NCBI GenBank assembly: GCA_937967645.1
Contig: CALBTT010000081.1
Span: 21,218 to 85,217, forward strand
Origin: an uncultured Zoogloea sp.
GTDB lineage: Bacteria > Pseudomonadota > Gammaproteobacteria > Burkholderiales > Rhodocyclaceae
Length of the DNA: 64,000 nucleotides
Direction: 5' to 3'
Shown in pieces: positions 9,148 to 19,771 of this stretch. The notes under the pieces were generated by a model. It did no database searches. It was given only the letters and a program-made list of their open reading frames with translations, and was not told where the DNA came from. Positions within the stretch are counted from its first letter, which is position 1; every line of letters begins with the position of its first letter. A program made the translations under genes and the position numbers.

Positions 9148-9210
9148 ACTCACACCCGGTGACGATGAGAATTAGCCGGGTATCCGGGCTAGAATCGAAA
9201 GATATTGCCA

Positions 9211-9672
9211 ATGCGGACCGAAACCTCCATGCCGATTAATGCTCCCAAAGACTGCCCCCTGTGCTTCCCCGAGCAGGAGACCGTCCTCTGGCACGATGCG
9301 AGTTGCCGTGTGATCCGGGTTTCCGACGCGGACTATCCGGGCTATTGCCGGCTGATCTGGAAGGATCATGTCTCCGAGATGAGCGACCTGACACCCGCGG
9401 AGCAACGCCACTGCTTCAACATCCTGATGGCCGTGGAGGTCGCGGTGCGGGAGTGCTTCCGCCCCGACAAGATCAACCTGGCGAGTTTCGGCAACGTGGT
9501 ACCGCACCTGCACTGGCATGTCATTCCCCGCTACCTCGACGACCTGCACTATCCGCAGCCGGTGTGGGGCCAGGCCCAGCGCAAGGGCCGGGGTTCCCCG
9601 GCGCCCGAGGTCGATGATGCGCGCCTGGCCCTGGCCGTGCGCAATGCCATCGCCGAGCAGATCGCCGGCTGA
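9211..9672 (+). CDS. HIT-family nucleotide-binding hydrolase
   Basis: Histidine-triad protein of about 153 aa. The active-site triad is in PHLHWHVIPR (H99, H101, H103), and C15/C18 near the N-terminus recall the metal-binding pair of some HIT proteins. Family members hydrolyse nucleoside phosphoramidates or dinucleoside polyphosphates. The start could be 9211 (GAAAGA upstream) or 9229. It is 18 bp from the next gene, so the two are likely co-transcribed. Confidence 0.87.
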   Translation: MRTETSMPINAPKDCPLCFPEQETVLWHDASCRVIRVSDADYPGYCRLIWKDHVSEMSDLTPAEQRHCFNILMAVEVAVRECFRPDKINLASFGNVVPHLHWHVIPRYLDDLHYPQPVWGQAQRKGRGSPAPEVDDARLALAVRNAIAEQIAG

Positions 9673-9690
9673 CGCGGAGATCCGCCCATC

Positions 9691-11301
9691 ATGGAAACGC
9701 CCCTGAACTACACCGAGTTGCGCAGCGTGGACCAGTACCGCAAGCTGCTGCGCAATCTGCACACCCTCAACGCGGGGGAAAGCCACGCCACGCTGGTCCG
9801 CATGCTCGAGGGCCTGCTGGCCAGCCCCCTGGGGCCTGAAGAGCAGCTGGAGGTCCTGGAGTCGGCCCGCCAGACCATCACCTTCGTGCAGCATGAGATG
9901 TCGTCACGCTATGCGGCCCATCCTCTGCCGCCCGACAGCGCTGAAGACGCCACTCTGCGGCAGGTGGTCAAGCTGTGGACGGCCCTGAGCACCGCCTACG
10001 CCCGCCTCACCGAACACAGCAGCGGTGGCGGCGACGAGTTCCAGGCCCAGTTGCCCCTGCTGGCCCAAAGGCGCATCCAGTATCTGGGCCAGGTGATCAT
10101 CGAGTACTTCCGCGCCCACCGGGCGGAACCGCCCGGTGCCTGGCAGGCCGTTCATGCGGCCTATCAGGAGGCAGAACGCGCGGGTGTCACCCACAGCCGG
10201 GTCATCGACCCCCTGAACAACACCTGGAAGGCCCAGAGCCCTGATGAAGCCTACATCGCCCTGCTGCTGATCGACCTGACCAACCCGTATGGCCGCAACC
10301 AGCGCGAGCTCAACTGGATCTGCCGCTGGGCCCAGCGCTTTGCGCCCTACTGCATCCTCCAGTCCGAGTGGGACAAGGACGACGCCCGCGCCTATGGGCT
10401 CGACCTGAACGAGGACCACGGCCTGCGCCCGATCGCCCTGATCGGCACCCGACCTGGCATGCGCCGCTTTGACGGCCATCGCCTGGCCGCCCAGATCAAG
10501 GCCATGCTGGCCGAGTTCAAGCAGGGCACCACCCCTGCCTCCCTCGGTCTGGGCGACGATTGCGCCCAACCCGCCTGCGCCCGCCTGCTGGTGTCGCTCT
10601 ACCGTCCATGGGGCATGTCGGCGGCCGGACGCCGCTTTCCACGGCGCAGCAAGAAGGGGGGCAACGCCATCAGCACCGACTGGGAAGCCATCGGGCTGCT
10701 GATATCGGGGCGCGAGTTCGTGCCGCCCAACCGGCGCCAGCTGATGGGCAACCGCTACGACATGAGCGTGCTGACCTTCGGTGCCCGGGCAGACGACGAG
10801 GTCCAGCCGGAGATGGATCCGGAAGCCGAGGCGCGGCGAAAGGGTTTCATCATCGAGGAATGGGCCACGGTGGACCACTCGGTGTCCGGATTCCGTCTGC
10901 AGCGCAAGCATCCGGGGCAGCGGATCGAACACCACCAGCTGGTGGGGATCAAGCCCGGAGATGGCAACCAGTACCTGCTCGGCCAGGTCAGCTGGCTGAT
11001 GTACGAGCCAGACGGCACCCTGATGGCCGGCATCCACCTGCTCTCCGGCCTGCCCTCATCGGTGGCCGTGCGTGGCACCGGCATCAATGTGGGCTCCCAT
11101 GAGCCTTACATCCAGGGCTTCCTGCTACCCGAGATCGCCGCCATGCGGGCACCGGCCAGCATCGTGCTGCCGGGCGGCTGGTTCCAGGCTGATCGGGTGC
11201 TCGAACTGCACACCGGTGAATCGCGCCAGATCCGGCTGACCAGCCTGGTGGCCCGCGGCACCAACTTCGATCAGGCCACCTACGAGTCGGTGGCCGTCTG
11301 A
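9691..11301 (+). CDS. Uncharacterised 536-aa protein with a PilZ-like motif near the C-terminus
   Basis: I do not recognise this protein with confidence. It is soluble: no signal peptide or membrane helix is seen. The first 130 residues are largely helical-looking. A middle part (about 180-320) contains many aromatic and acidic residues, including LNWICRWAQRFAPYC. From about residue 385 there is a beta-rich section with DHSVSG (D395-G400), which matches the D/N-x-S-x-x-G part of PilZ c-di-GMP-binding domains. A clear RxxxR partner is not certain. A c-di-GMP effector is a reasonable guess, no more. It follows the HIT gene by 18 bp and ends at a strong hairpin. Confidence 0.6.
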   Translation: METPLNYTELRSVDQYRKLLRNLHTLNAGESHATLVRMLEGLLASPLGPEEQLEVLESARQTITFVQHEMSSRYAAHPLPPDSAEDATLRQVVKLWTALSTAYARLTEHSSGGGDEFQAQLPLLAQRRIQYLGQVIIEYFRAHRAEPPGAWQAVHAAYQEAERAGVTHSRVIDPLNNTWKAQSPDEAYIALLLIDLTNPYGRNQRELNWICRWAQRFAPYCILQSEWDKDDARAYGLDLNEDHGLRPIALIGTRPGMRRFDGHRLAAQIKAMLAEFKQGTTPASLGLGDDCAQPACARLLVSLYRPWGMSAAGRRFPRRSKKGGNAISTDWEAIGLLISGREFVPPNRRQLMGNRYDMSVLTFGARADDEVQPEMDPEAEARRKGFIIEEWATVDHSVSGFRLQRKHPGQRIEHHQLVGIKPGDGNQYLLGQVSWLMYEPDGTLMAGIHLLSGLPSSVAVRGTGINVGSHEPYIQGFLLPEIAAMRAPASIVLPGGWFQADRVLELHTGESRQIRLTSLVARGTNFDQATYESVAV

Positions 11302-11305
11302 AACA

Positions 11306-11332
11306 GCGATTGCCGGATCGTCCGGCAATCGC
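11306..11332. terminator. Bidirectional terminator hairpin between convergent genes
   Basis: GCGATTGCCGGA (11306-11317), loop TCG, then TCCGGCAATCGC (11321-11332) form a perfect 12-bp stem. It sits between the stop of the 536-aa gene and the stop of phoR. The minus-strand side is followed by TGTTT, the plus side by only a weak pyrimidine stretch. Confidence 0.7.
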
Positions 11333-11340
11333 TCTGCAGC

Positions 11341-12687
11341 TCAATCCACGAGTCGCCGGGCCGGGAAGCAGGCGGTAAAGGTGCTCCCCCGCCCCGGTTC
11401 GCTGTCGATCAGCAGATCGCCCTGGTGGCGGCTCAGCACATGCTTGACGATGGCCAGGCCGAGCCCGGTGCCCCCTGTTTCCCGCGAACGCCCGCGGTCC
11501 ACCCGGTAGAAGCGCTCGGTCAGGCGGGGAATGTGCTCGGGGGCAATCCCGATACCGTCATCCTTCACCGCGTACTCCACCACCGAACCGCGCTGGCGCC
11601 AGCTGATCTGGATTCTTCCGCCCTCCGGGGTGTAGCGCACCGCGTTGATCGCCAGGTTCGCCATGGCACTGTAGAGCTCCTTGGCATTACCGAGCAGGCG
11701 CGCGTGGGTGCCGCAATCGAAGTCGATGCGGTGGCGGCCGGCGGATACCGCCCGCGCCTCTTGAAGGACCTCTTGCAGCATGGATGCCATGTCCACCGGC
11801 TCCTCCACGAGGATCGGCGCATCGGACTCGAGGGCGGACAGGGTCAGGAGGTCCTGGATCAGGCGCTGCATCCGTCCCGCCTGTTCGTGGGCGAGGCCGA
11901 GATAGTGGGCGATGTCTTCCTTCTCCAGGTCGTCCAGCCCATCGATGACGGTTTCCAGAAAGCCCGCAACCACCGTCAAGGGGGTACGCATTTCGTGGGA
12001 CACATTGGCGACGAAGTCACGCCGCATGGTCTGCAGCCGTTCGCCCTGGGTGATGTCCTCGGACATCAGCAGCAACATGTCCTCGCTGAAGGGCACCAGA
12101 TGGACCATCAGGTTGCGCCCGATGGGTCGCCCCATGCTCAGGGTCAGCGGCTTCTCGTACCGGCCCTCCTGGAGATAGCGGACGAAATCCGGCTGACGGA
12201 CGATGTTGGTGATCGGAGTCCCCTGATCCCGCGCCTGATCCAGGCCGAAATGCTGCTCACCCTGATGATTGACCCACTCGATGGTGTGGGTGTCGGACAG
12301 GAACAGCAACCCATGGGGCATGGCCTGGCTGGCCTGGCGGAAACGCTCCAGGGCAGTTGAGAGATGCTGCTGACGCCGGGCGGAACTCCTCACCCGACTG
12401 CTCATCTCGGCAAAGACGTAGTTCCACAGCCCACTGGCACGGGGCATGGGGACAGCCATCTCGACCGGCGTACGCAGCCAGCGGACGAGCTTGTAGATGT
12501 TGGCAAAATGATGGGCACCCAGCACGATGGATGCCACAGCAAAGGCGATCAACGCCTCCTGCGGCCCGAGGAAAATCCACACCACCAGGGCGGCGAGGAC
12601 CATCAGGAACAGGGACAGGACTGCCGCGACAATGATGTACCGGATCGACCGTATGGCCGGCACTCCTTCGACTGACTGGACTGTCAT
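11341..12687 (-). CDS. phoR: Phosphate regulon sensor histidine kinase PhoR
   Basis: Membrane sensor kinase that phosphorylates PhoB when phosphate is scarce. Two membrane helices lie at about 17-39 and 44-60 with almost no periplasmic loop, as in PhoR. A PAS-like region (about 115-215) follows. The H-box has H231 in ANVSHEMRTPL, the N-box is NLAINAVRYTPEGG, and the G-boxes are DDGIGI and GTGLGLAIV. The 448-aa length is normal. It follows phoB by 3 bp, so the two are one operon. No pst or phoU genes are in the window. Confidence 0.92.
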   Translation of the reverse strand: MTVQSVEGVPAIRSIRYIIVAAVLSLFLMVLAALVVWIFLGPQEALIAFAVASIVLGAHHFANIYKLVRWLRTPVEMAVPMPRASGLWNYVFAEMSSRVRSSARRQQHLSTALERFRQASQAMPHGLLFLSDTHTIEWVNHQGEQHFGLDQARDQGTPITNIVRQPDFVRYLQEGRYEKPLTLSMGRPIGRNLMVHLVPFSEDMLLLMSEDITQGERLQTMRRDFVANVSHEMRTPLTVVAGFLETVIDGLDDLEKEDIAHYLGLAHEQAGRMQRLIQDLLTLSALESDAPILVEEPVDMASMLQEVLQEARAVSAGRHRIDFDCGTHARLLGNAKELYSAMANLAINAVRYTPEGGRIQISWRQRGSVVEYAVKDDGIGIAPEHIPRLTERFYRVDRGRSRETGGTGLGLAIVKHVLSRHQGDLLIDSEPGRGSTFTACFPARRLVD

Positions 12688-12690
12688 CGA

Positions 12691-13401
12691 TTATCGCACG
12701 GGGGCCGGAGATTCCTGCTGGGTCGAGAAGCGGTAGCCGCTGCCACGCACGGTCTGCACGAGGTTGTCATGACCGCTCGGTTCGAGCGCGCAGCGCAGCC
12801 GACGGATGTGCACATCGACGGTGCGCTCCTCGACGAAGACGTGGTCACCCCACACCTGATCGAGCAACTGGGCACGGGAATGGACCCGCTCCGGGTGGGT
12901 CATCAGGAAATGCAGCAGGCGGAACTCGGTGGGGCCGAGGGTCACCGGCGCACCGGCCGCAGTCAGGCGATGGGTCGCCGGATCGAGCCGCAGACCACCC
13001 AGTTCGACCGGATCCTCGGTGGTCTCGGGGGCACGGCGGCGCAGCACAGCCTTGATGCGGGCTACCAGCTCGCGGGGGGAGAACGGCTTGGTGATGTAAT
13101 CATCGGCACCGGCCTCCAGGCCGGAGACCTTGTCCTGCTCCTCACCGCGAGCGGTCAACATGATCAGCGGAATGCCCCGGGTACGCTCTTCCGCGCGTAG
13201 CCGCCGGGCGAACTCGACACCCGACATGCCCGGCAGCATCCAGTCCAGCAGGACCAGATCGGGCAGGGCGTCGCGCACGATGCGCTGGGCGGTCTCGGCG
13301 TCGGATGCCCGCACCACATGGTGGCCGGCCCGCATGAGATTGGCGGCGATCAATTCCTGAATGGCGGGCTCGTCTTCGACGAGCAGAATGGTGGCGGGCA
13401 T
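12691..13401 (-). CDS. phoB: Phosphate regulon response regulator PhoB
   Basis: OmpR-type transcription factor of 236 aa. The receiver domain has the acidic pair E9/D10, phospho-acceptor D53 in LLDWMLPG, and K in the YITKPF segment. The C-terminal winged helix shows GPTEFRLLHFLMTHPERVHSR and ERTVDVHIRRLR, close to E. coli PhoB. The start at 13401 has TGAGG upstream and fits the family N-terminus MPATILLVEDE. A possible Pho box lies about 50 bp upstream, which would allow self-activation. Confidence 0.94.
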   Translation of the reverse strand: MPATILLVEDEPAIQELIAANLMRAGHHVVRASDAETAQRIVRDALPDLVLLDWMLPGMSGVEFARRLRAEERTRGIPLIMLTARGEEQDKVSGLEAGADDYITKPFSPRELVARIKAVLRRRAPETTEDPVELGGLRLDPATHRLTAAGAPVTLGPTEFRLLHFLMTHPERVHSRAQLLDQVWGDHVFVEERTVDVHIRRLRCALEPSGHDNLVQTVRGSGYRFSTQQESPAPVR

Positions 13402-13447
13402 GAAAACCTCAAAGAATGCTGGCAACCGGGGCAGTGTATTGCAGCAA

Positions 13448-13466
13448 GTTGAACTTTTGATGACAG
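13448..13466 (-). promoter_or_regulatory. Possible Pho box upstream of phoB
   Basis: Read on the minus strand this is CTGTCATCAAAAGTTCAAC, directly preceded by CTGTGAC. The first half matches the PhoB half-site CTGTCAT exactly; the second half at the 11-bp repeat distance is poor. It lies 47-65 bp upstream of the phoB start, a position suited to autoregulation. This is motif matching by eye only. Confidence 0.35.
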
Positions 13467-13557
13467 GTCACAGGTCTGCAATCCGGCGTCGGTATCGGGA
13501 AGGCAGGCTGCCTTCGAGTATCATTCGGGCTCGCGCAATCAGAACACGGAGCCATCC

Positions 13558-13983
13558 ATGGCAGGCCTTCGCAAGGACGATCCCGTCCCCACCGAGATCA
13601 AGCTGCACAAACTCTCCCGCCTCATGGAGGTGAGTTTCGATGACGGCAAGCGCTTCGAATACAGCTTCGAGTTCCTGCGGGTCCATTCCCCGTCCGCTGA
13701 AGTCCGGGGCCATGGCCCGGGTCAGGAAGTCCTGCAGTTGGGCAAGCGGGACGTGGACATCGTCCGGATCGAGCCGGTAGGCAATTATGCGATCCGCCCG
13801 GTGTTTTCCGACGGACACGACAGCGGTTTGTATTCCTGGGATTACCTCTACGAGATCGGCGAGACCCGCGACGATCTCTGGCAGACCTACCTGCTGCGCC
13901 TCGCCGGGGCCGGTGGCAGCCGTGATCCGGCCGATCAGCCGGCTCCGGCTCCCAAAGGCGGTGGCTGCGGCCATCACCACTGA
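13558..13983 (+). CDS. DUF971 family protein, upstream of ubiE
   Basis: 141-aa protein with the DUF971 (gamma-butyrobetaine hydroxylase N-terminal-like) fold, recognised from PTEIKLHKLSRLMEVSFDDG and the tail segment GLYSWDYLYEIG. In eukaryotic hydroxylases this domain binds zinc. Here the C-terminus ends in GGGCGHHH, a possible metal-binding tail. In betaproteobacteria this gene is often next to ubiE; here it is 56 bp upstream. Its function is unknown; an iron-sulfur or quinone link is inferred only from context. Confidence 0.85.
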   Translation: MAGLRKDDPVPTEIKLHKLSRLMEVSFDDGKRFEYSFEFLRVHSPSAEVRGHGPGQEVLQLGKRDVDIVRIEPVGNYAIRPVFSDGHDSGLYSWDYLYEIGETRDDLWQTYLLRLAGAGGSRDPADQPAPAPKGGGCGHHH

Positions 13984-14039
13984 TTTCCTGCCGATGCCCC
14001 ACCGGGCCGGCCAACCGATATCGCTCCCGCAAGCAGATC

Positions 14040-14777
14040 ATGAACGACAAGACCACCCATTTCGGCTTCCAGAAGGTCGCCGAGTCCGAAAAGGCCAGCA
14101 AGGTTCGCGGCGTGTTCTCCTCCGTGGCCAGCAGCTACGACGTGATGAACGACCTCATGTCCTTCGGCCTGCACCGCCTCTGGAAGGCCTTCGCCGTGCA
14201 GATCGCCGGCGTGCGTGCCGGTGACCGGGTGCTCGATGTGGCTGGCGGCACCGCCGACCTGTCCCTCGCCTTCGCCAAGAAGGTCGGGCCGACCGGCCAG
14301 GTGTGGCTGACCGACATCAACCACGCCATGCTGTCACGCGGCCGTGACCGGGTGGTGGACAAAGGCTTCCTGCTGCCAGTGGCCCAATGCGACGCCGAGA
14401 AGCTGCCCTTTCCCGACAATCACTTTGATTGCGTGACCGTGGCATTCGGGCTGCGCAACATGACCCACAAGGACCAGGCCATCGCCGAGATGCGCCGGGT
14501 GCTCAAGCCCGGCGGCCGCCTCCTGGTGCTGGAATTCTCCAAGGTCTGGAAGCCCCTGGCCCCTGCCTACGACTTCTATTCCTTCAAGCTGCTGCCGATG
14601 ATGGGCGAGAAAGTGGCCAAGGACGCCGACAGCTACCGCTACCTGGCGGAGAGCATCCGCATGCATCCCGATCAGGAATCCCTCAAGACCCTGATGGAAG
14701 AGGCAGGCCTCAGCCGCGTCGAGTACTTCAACATGACCGCGGGCGTGGTTGCCCTGCACCGCGGCTACAAGCTCTGA
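14040..14777 (+). CDS. ubiE: Bifunctional demethylmenaquinone / 2-methoxy-6-polyprenyl-1,4-benzoquinol methyltransferase
   Basis: SAM-dependent C-methyltransferase of ubiquinone (and, where present, menaquinone) synthesis. The 245-aa protein has SAM motif I in VLDVAGGTADLSLAFA (about residue 63). The family signatures EKLPFPDNHFDCVTVAFGLRN and VLKPGGRLLVLEFSK follow. C-terminal SYRYLAESIRMHPDQE is also typical. It is 13 bp ahead of ubiJ, suggesting one operon. Confidence 0.96.
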   Translation: MNDKTTHFGFQKVAESEKASKVRGVFSSVASSYDVMNDLMSFGLHRLWKAFAVQIAGVRAGDRVLDVAGGTADLSLAFAKKVGPTGQVWLTDINHAMLSRGRDRVVDKGFLLPVAQCDAEKLPFPDNHFDCVTVAFGLRNMTHKDQAIAEMRRVLKPGGRLLVLEFSKVWKPLAPAYDFYSFKLLPMMGEKVAKDADSYRYLAESIRMHPDQESLKTLMEEAGLSRVEYFNMTAGVVALHRGYKL

Positions 14778-14790
14778 ACGGCAGGCTGGC

Positions 14791-15366
14791 ATGCTCTCCT
14801 CATCCGTGATCGGCGGCCTGAACCACTTGCTGAAGGATGCCCCCTGGGCCCGCGAACGCCTCCGGCCTTTTGCCGGGCGCAGCGCCAGCCTGGTACTCAA
14901 GCCGGTCGAGATCGGCCTGGGAATCGATGCGGAAGGCTATTTCACCGAGTCGGCGACGGCCGATCCCGATGTCTCACTGGAACTGCCGATCGGCAGCCTC
15001 CCAAAGCTGGCCGGCGGCCCTGACGCCCTCATGTCCGACATCCGGATCAGCGGCAACGCCGATCTGGCCGACGCGCTGGGCTTCGTGCTGCGCAAGCTCC
15101 GCTGGGACGGCGAGGAGGCCCTGTCACGCCTCAGCGGCGACATCCTTGCCCACCGCGCGGTCGCCACGGCGAGGAGCCTGGTCGACTGGCAGCGCCAGAC
15201 GGCCCGCAACGTGATCGACAACCTCGCCGAATATTTCAGTGAGGAACAGCCGGTGCTCGTCAAAAGGGCGCTTCTGGAAGATCTGGGCAGCGAGGCCGCC
15301 GCGCTGCGGGATGATCTTGCCCGCCTCGAGAAACGCCTGAAGAAGCTCGAACCCGCACGGCGCTGA
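14791..15366 (+). CDS. ubiJ: Ubiquinone biosynthesis accessory factor UbiJ (SCP2 domain)
   Basis: 191-aa lipid-binding accessory protein of the Ubi complex. An SCP2-like domain spans the first about 110 residues. A helical coiled-coil tail (LARLEKRLKKLEPARR) closes the protein, as in UbiJ. ATG 14791 was chosen because the family begins directly with the SCP2 helix. In many proteobacteria ubiB follows ubiJ; here a terminator follows instead, so ubiB must lie elsewhere. Confidence 0.85.
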   Translation: MLSSSVIGGLNHLLKDAPWARERLRPFAGRSASLVLKPVEIGLGIDAEGYFTESATADPDVSLELPIGSLPKLAGGPDALMSDIRISGNADLADALGFVLRKLRWDGEEALSRLSGDILAHRAVATARSLVDWQRQTARNVIDNLAEYFSEEQPVLVKRALLEDLGSEAAALRDDLARLEKRLKKLEPARR

Positions 15367-15382
15367 TCGACGACCGGTCAAC

Positions 15383-15418
15383 GACAAAAGGGCAGACCAG
15401 TCGGTCTGCCCTTTTGTC
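15383..15418. terminator. Strong bidirectional rho-independent terminator
   Basis: A perfect 16-bp stem: GACAAAAGGGCAGACC (15383-15398), loop AGTC, GGTCTGCCCTTTTGTC (15403-15418). A/T-rich ends lie on both sides, so it can terminate ubiJ on the plus strand and atpC on the minus strand. Confidence 0.9.
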
Positions 15419-15439
15419 TTGTTACTGCGACTGCCTTGC

Positions 15440-15865
15440 TCAGTGGCCGCGCTTCTTCAGCTTGTTGATAGCTGCAATCTGCGCGAGCGCCGAAGCGAGT
15501 TCGGACTGGGCCCGTGCATACTCCAGGGCCGAACCCTGGTTACGCATGGCTTCCTCCGCGATACGCTTGGCTTCCAGGGCCTTGGCCTCGTCCAGATCCT
15601 TGCCACGGATGGCGGTATCCGCCAGGACCGTAACCAGGTTGGGCTGGACTTCCAGCAGGCCGCCAGCCACGAAGACGAGTTCTTCTTCAGGCTGGTTCTG
15701 GACCTTGACGCGCACGGCACCCGGCTTGATCCGGGTCATCAGCGGCATGTGGCCGGGCAGGATGCCCAGCTCGCCGGCTTCGCCGGGGAGCGCCACAAAC
15801 TCGGCCAGGCCGGAGAAGATCTGCTCTTCTGCGCTGACGATGTCGACGTGAATGGTCATTGCCAT
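15440..15865 (-). CDS. atpC: F0F1 ATP synthase subunit epsilon
   Basis: Rotor and inhibitory subunit of the F1 sector, 141 aa. The N-terminal beta-sandwich includes EFVALPGEAGELGILPGHMPL, the classic family signature. The C-terminal two-helix part (DEAKALEAKRIAEEAM…) is alanine-rich. It is the last gene of the atp operon and sits directly before the terminator. ATG 15859 (MTIHV) is an alternative start. Confidence 0.96.
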   Translation of the reverse strand: MAMTIHVDIVSAEEQIFSGLAEFVALPGEAGELGILPGHMPLMTRIKPGAVRVKVQNQPEEELVFVAGGLLEVQPNLVTVLADTAIRGKDLDEAKALEAKRIAEEAMRNQGSALEYARAQSELASALAQIAAINKLKKRGH

Positions 15866-15926
15866 AGCTATTTCCTCCTCAAACCGGCGGGCCCGCTAGA
15901 GCGCCGCCGGGCGATGGTCGCATTGA

Positions 15927-17303
15927 TCAGAGGGTCTTCGCTTTTTCGAAGACTTCTTCGATCGGGCCGACCATGTAGAAGGCCTGCTCGGGCAGGTGGT
16001 CCACTTCACCGCTGAGAATCGTCTTGAAGCCCTTGATCGTTTCCTTCAGGGGGACGTACTTGCCGGGGGAACCGGTAAACACTTCCGCCACGAAGAACGG
16101 CTGGGACAGGAAACGCTGGATCTTACGGGCGCGGGCGACAAGCAGCTTGTCTTCCGGAGCCAGTTCGTCCATACCCAGAATCGCGATGATGTCGCGCAGT
16201 TCCTTGTAACGCTGAAGGGTCTGCTGAACGCCGCGAGCGGTGTTGTAGTGCTCTTCGCCAACCACCAGCGGATCGAGCTGACGGGAGGTGGAGTCCAGCG
16301 GATCCACGGCCGGGTAGATACCCAGCGCGGCGATGTCACGGGACAGCACGACGGTCGAGTCGAGGTGGAGGAAGGTGGTCGCCGGGGACGGGTCGGTCAA
16401 GTCATCCGCAGGCACATACACGGCCTGGATGGAGGTGATCGAGCCCACCTTGGTGGAGGTGATACGCTCCTGCAGACGGCCCATTTCTTCGGCCAGCGTC
16501 GGCTGGTAACCCACCGCGGAAGGCATACGACCCAGCAGCGCGGACACTTCGGTACCGGCCAGGGTGTAGCGGTAGATGTTATCCACGAAGAACAGGATGT
16601 CACGACCTTCGTCGCGGAAACGCTCGGCCATGGTCAGGCCGGTCAGCGCCACACGCAGACGGTTGCCCGGGGGTTCGTTCATCTGACCGAACACCATCGC
16701 AACCTTGTCGAGAACGTTGGAGTCCTTCATTTCGTGGTAGAAGTCGTTCCCTTCACGGGTACGCTCGCCCACGCCGGCGAACACCGACAGACCGCTGTGC
16801 TGCTTGGCGATGTTGTTGATGAGCTCCATCATGTTCACGGTCTTGCCCACACCGGCGCCACCGAACAGACCCACCTTACCGCCCTTGGCGAACGGACAGA
16901 TCAGGTCGATAACCTTGATGCCGGTCTCGAGCAGATCCACGGAGGGAGAGAGCTCGTCGAACTTCGGAGCCTTCTGGTGAATAACACGGCGCTCGTCGCA
17001 CTGGATCGGGCCGGCTTCGTCGATCGGGCGACCCAGCACGTCCATGATGCGGCCCAGGGTGCCGTGGCCGACCGGCACAGCAATGCCCTTGCCGGTGTTC
17101 GAAACCTGCATGCCACGACGCAGGCCGTCCGAAGACCCCAGCGCAATGGTACGCACAACGCCATCACCGAGCTGCTGCTGAACTTCGAGAACCAGTTCAG
17201 AACCTGCCAACTCGAGGGCGTCGTAAATCTTGGGCATCGCGTCGCGCGGGAACTGCACATCCACCACGGCGCCGATGCATTGAACGATCGTTCCTTGACT
17301 CAT
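15927..17303 (-). CDS. atpD: F0F1 ATP synthase subunit beta
   Basis: Catalytic F1 subunit, 458 aa. Walker A is GGAGVGKTVNMMELI, the catalytic Glu lies in GVGERTREGND, and Walker B is in the DILFFVDNIYRYT segment. The DELSEED loop reads DELAPED here. It converts proton-driven rotation into ATP synthesis together with atpA. It lies 27 bp downstream of atpG. Confidence 0.98.
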   Translation of the reverse strand: MSQGTIVQCIGAVVDVQFPRDAMPKIYDALELAGSELVLEVQQQLGDGVVRTIALGSSDGLRRGMQVSNTGKGIAVPVGHGTLGRIMDVLGRPIDEAGPIQCDERRVIHQKAPKFDELSPSVDLLETGIKVIDLICPFAKGGKVGLFGGAGVGKTVNMMELINNIAKQHSGLSVFAGVGERTREGNDFYHEMKDSNVLDKVAMVFGQMNEPPGNRLRVALTGLTMAERFRDEGRDILFFVDNIYRYTLAGTEVSALLGRMPSAVGYQPTLAEEMGRLQERITSTKVGSITSIQAVYVPADDLTDPSPATTFLHLDSTVVLSRDIAALGIYPAVDPLDSTSRQLDPLVVGEEHYNTARGVQQTLQRYKELRDIIAILGMDELAPEDKLLVARARKIQRFLSQPFFVAEVFTGSPGKYVPLKETIKGFKTILSGEVDHLPEQAFYMVGPIEEVFEKAKTL

Positions 17304-17330
17304 CGTCGTTTCCCCAAACTTGTTAAACCG

Positions 17331-18200
17331 TTACACCGCGGCTGCGCCGCCGACAATTTCGGACAGTTCCTTCGTGATCGCGGCCTGACGGGTCTTGTTG
17401 TAGACCAGTTGCAATTCGCCGATCACGTTACCTGCGTTGTCGGAGGCTGCCTTCATCGCCACCATCCGGGCACTCTGTTCGGACGCCATGTTCTCGGCGA
17501 CGGCCTGGTACACCAGCGCTTCGACGTAGCGCACCAGGAGTTCGTCGATAACCACCTGCGCATCCGGCTCGTAGAGGTAGTCCCAGTTCCCTTCCGGGGT
17601 ACCGAGACGCTCGCCGGTCAGCGGGAGAAGCTGCTCAAGCTGGGGTTCCTGCTTCATCGTGTTGATGAAGCGGGAATAAACAATGTGCACTTCATCCAGC
17701 TCACCATTCTGGAAGGCATCGATCATGACCTTGACGGGCCCGATCAGCTTTTCCAGGTGGGGGGTATCCCCGAGCTGGGTGACGTGAGAAACCACCTTGG
17801 CACCAAGGCGCTGCATGAAACCCAGCCCCTTGTTGCCGATGGCGGTCACGCGGATGTCGGAGACACCCTTGCTTTCCCAATCCTTGAGCGCATTCAACCC
17901 GACACGCAGAGTGTTGGTGTTGAGGCCGCCGCACAGACCCTTGTCGGTCGTGACGACGATCAGCCCCACACGCTTGGCATTGTCCTTCTTGACGAGGAAC
18001 GGATGCTTGTAGTCGGTGATGTTGGCTGCAGACAGATTCGCGGCGAGACGGCGGATCTTCTCGGCATAGGGACGGGCTGCACGCATGCGGTCCTGCGCCT
18101 TGCGCATCTTGGACGCTGCGACCATCTCCATGGCCTTGGTGATCTTTTTAGTGTTCTGGACACTCTTGATCTTGTTACGGATCTCTTTGCCGCTAGCCAT
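17331..18200 (-). CDS. atpG: F0F1 ATP synthase subunit gamma
   Basis: Central rotor shaft of the F1 motor, 289 aa. The N-terminal helix MASGKEIRNKIKSVQNTKKITKAMEMVAASKMRKAQ and the C-terminal RQAAITKELSEIVGGAAA are the conserved coiled-coil ends. The VVTTDKGLCGGLN core signature is also present. It lies 21 bp downstream of atpA. Confidence 0.97.
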   Translation of the reverse strand: MASGKEIRNKIKSVQNTKKITKAMEMVAASKMRKAQDRMRAARPYAEKIRRLAANLSAANITDYKHPFLVKKDNAKRVGLIVVTTDKGLCGGLNTNTLRVGLNALKDWESKGVSDIRVTAIGNKGLGFMQRLGAKVVSHVTQLGDTPHLEKLIGPVKVMIDAFQNGELDEVHIVYSRFINTMKQEPQLEQLLPLTGERLGTPEGNWDYLYEPDAQVVIDELLVRYVEALVYQAVAENMASEQSARMVAMKAASDNAGNVIGELQLVYNKTRQAAITKELSEIVGGAAAV

Positions 18201-18221
18201 ATTGCTCTCCGTATGCCCGCG

Positions 18222-19760
<1,539 letters not shown>

Positions 19761-19771
19761 AGCTTATGCTC

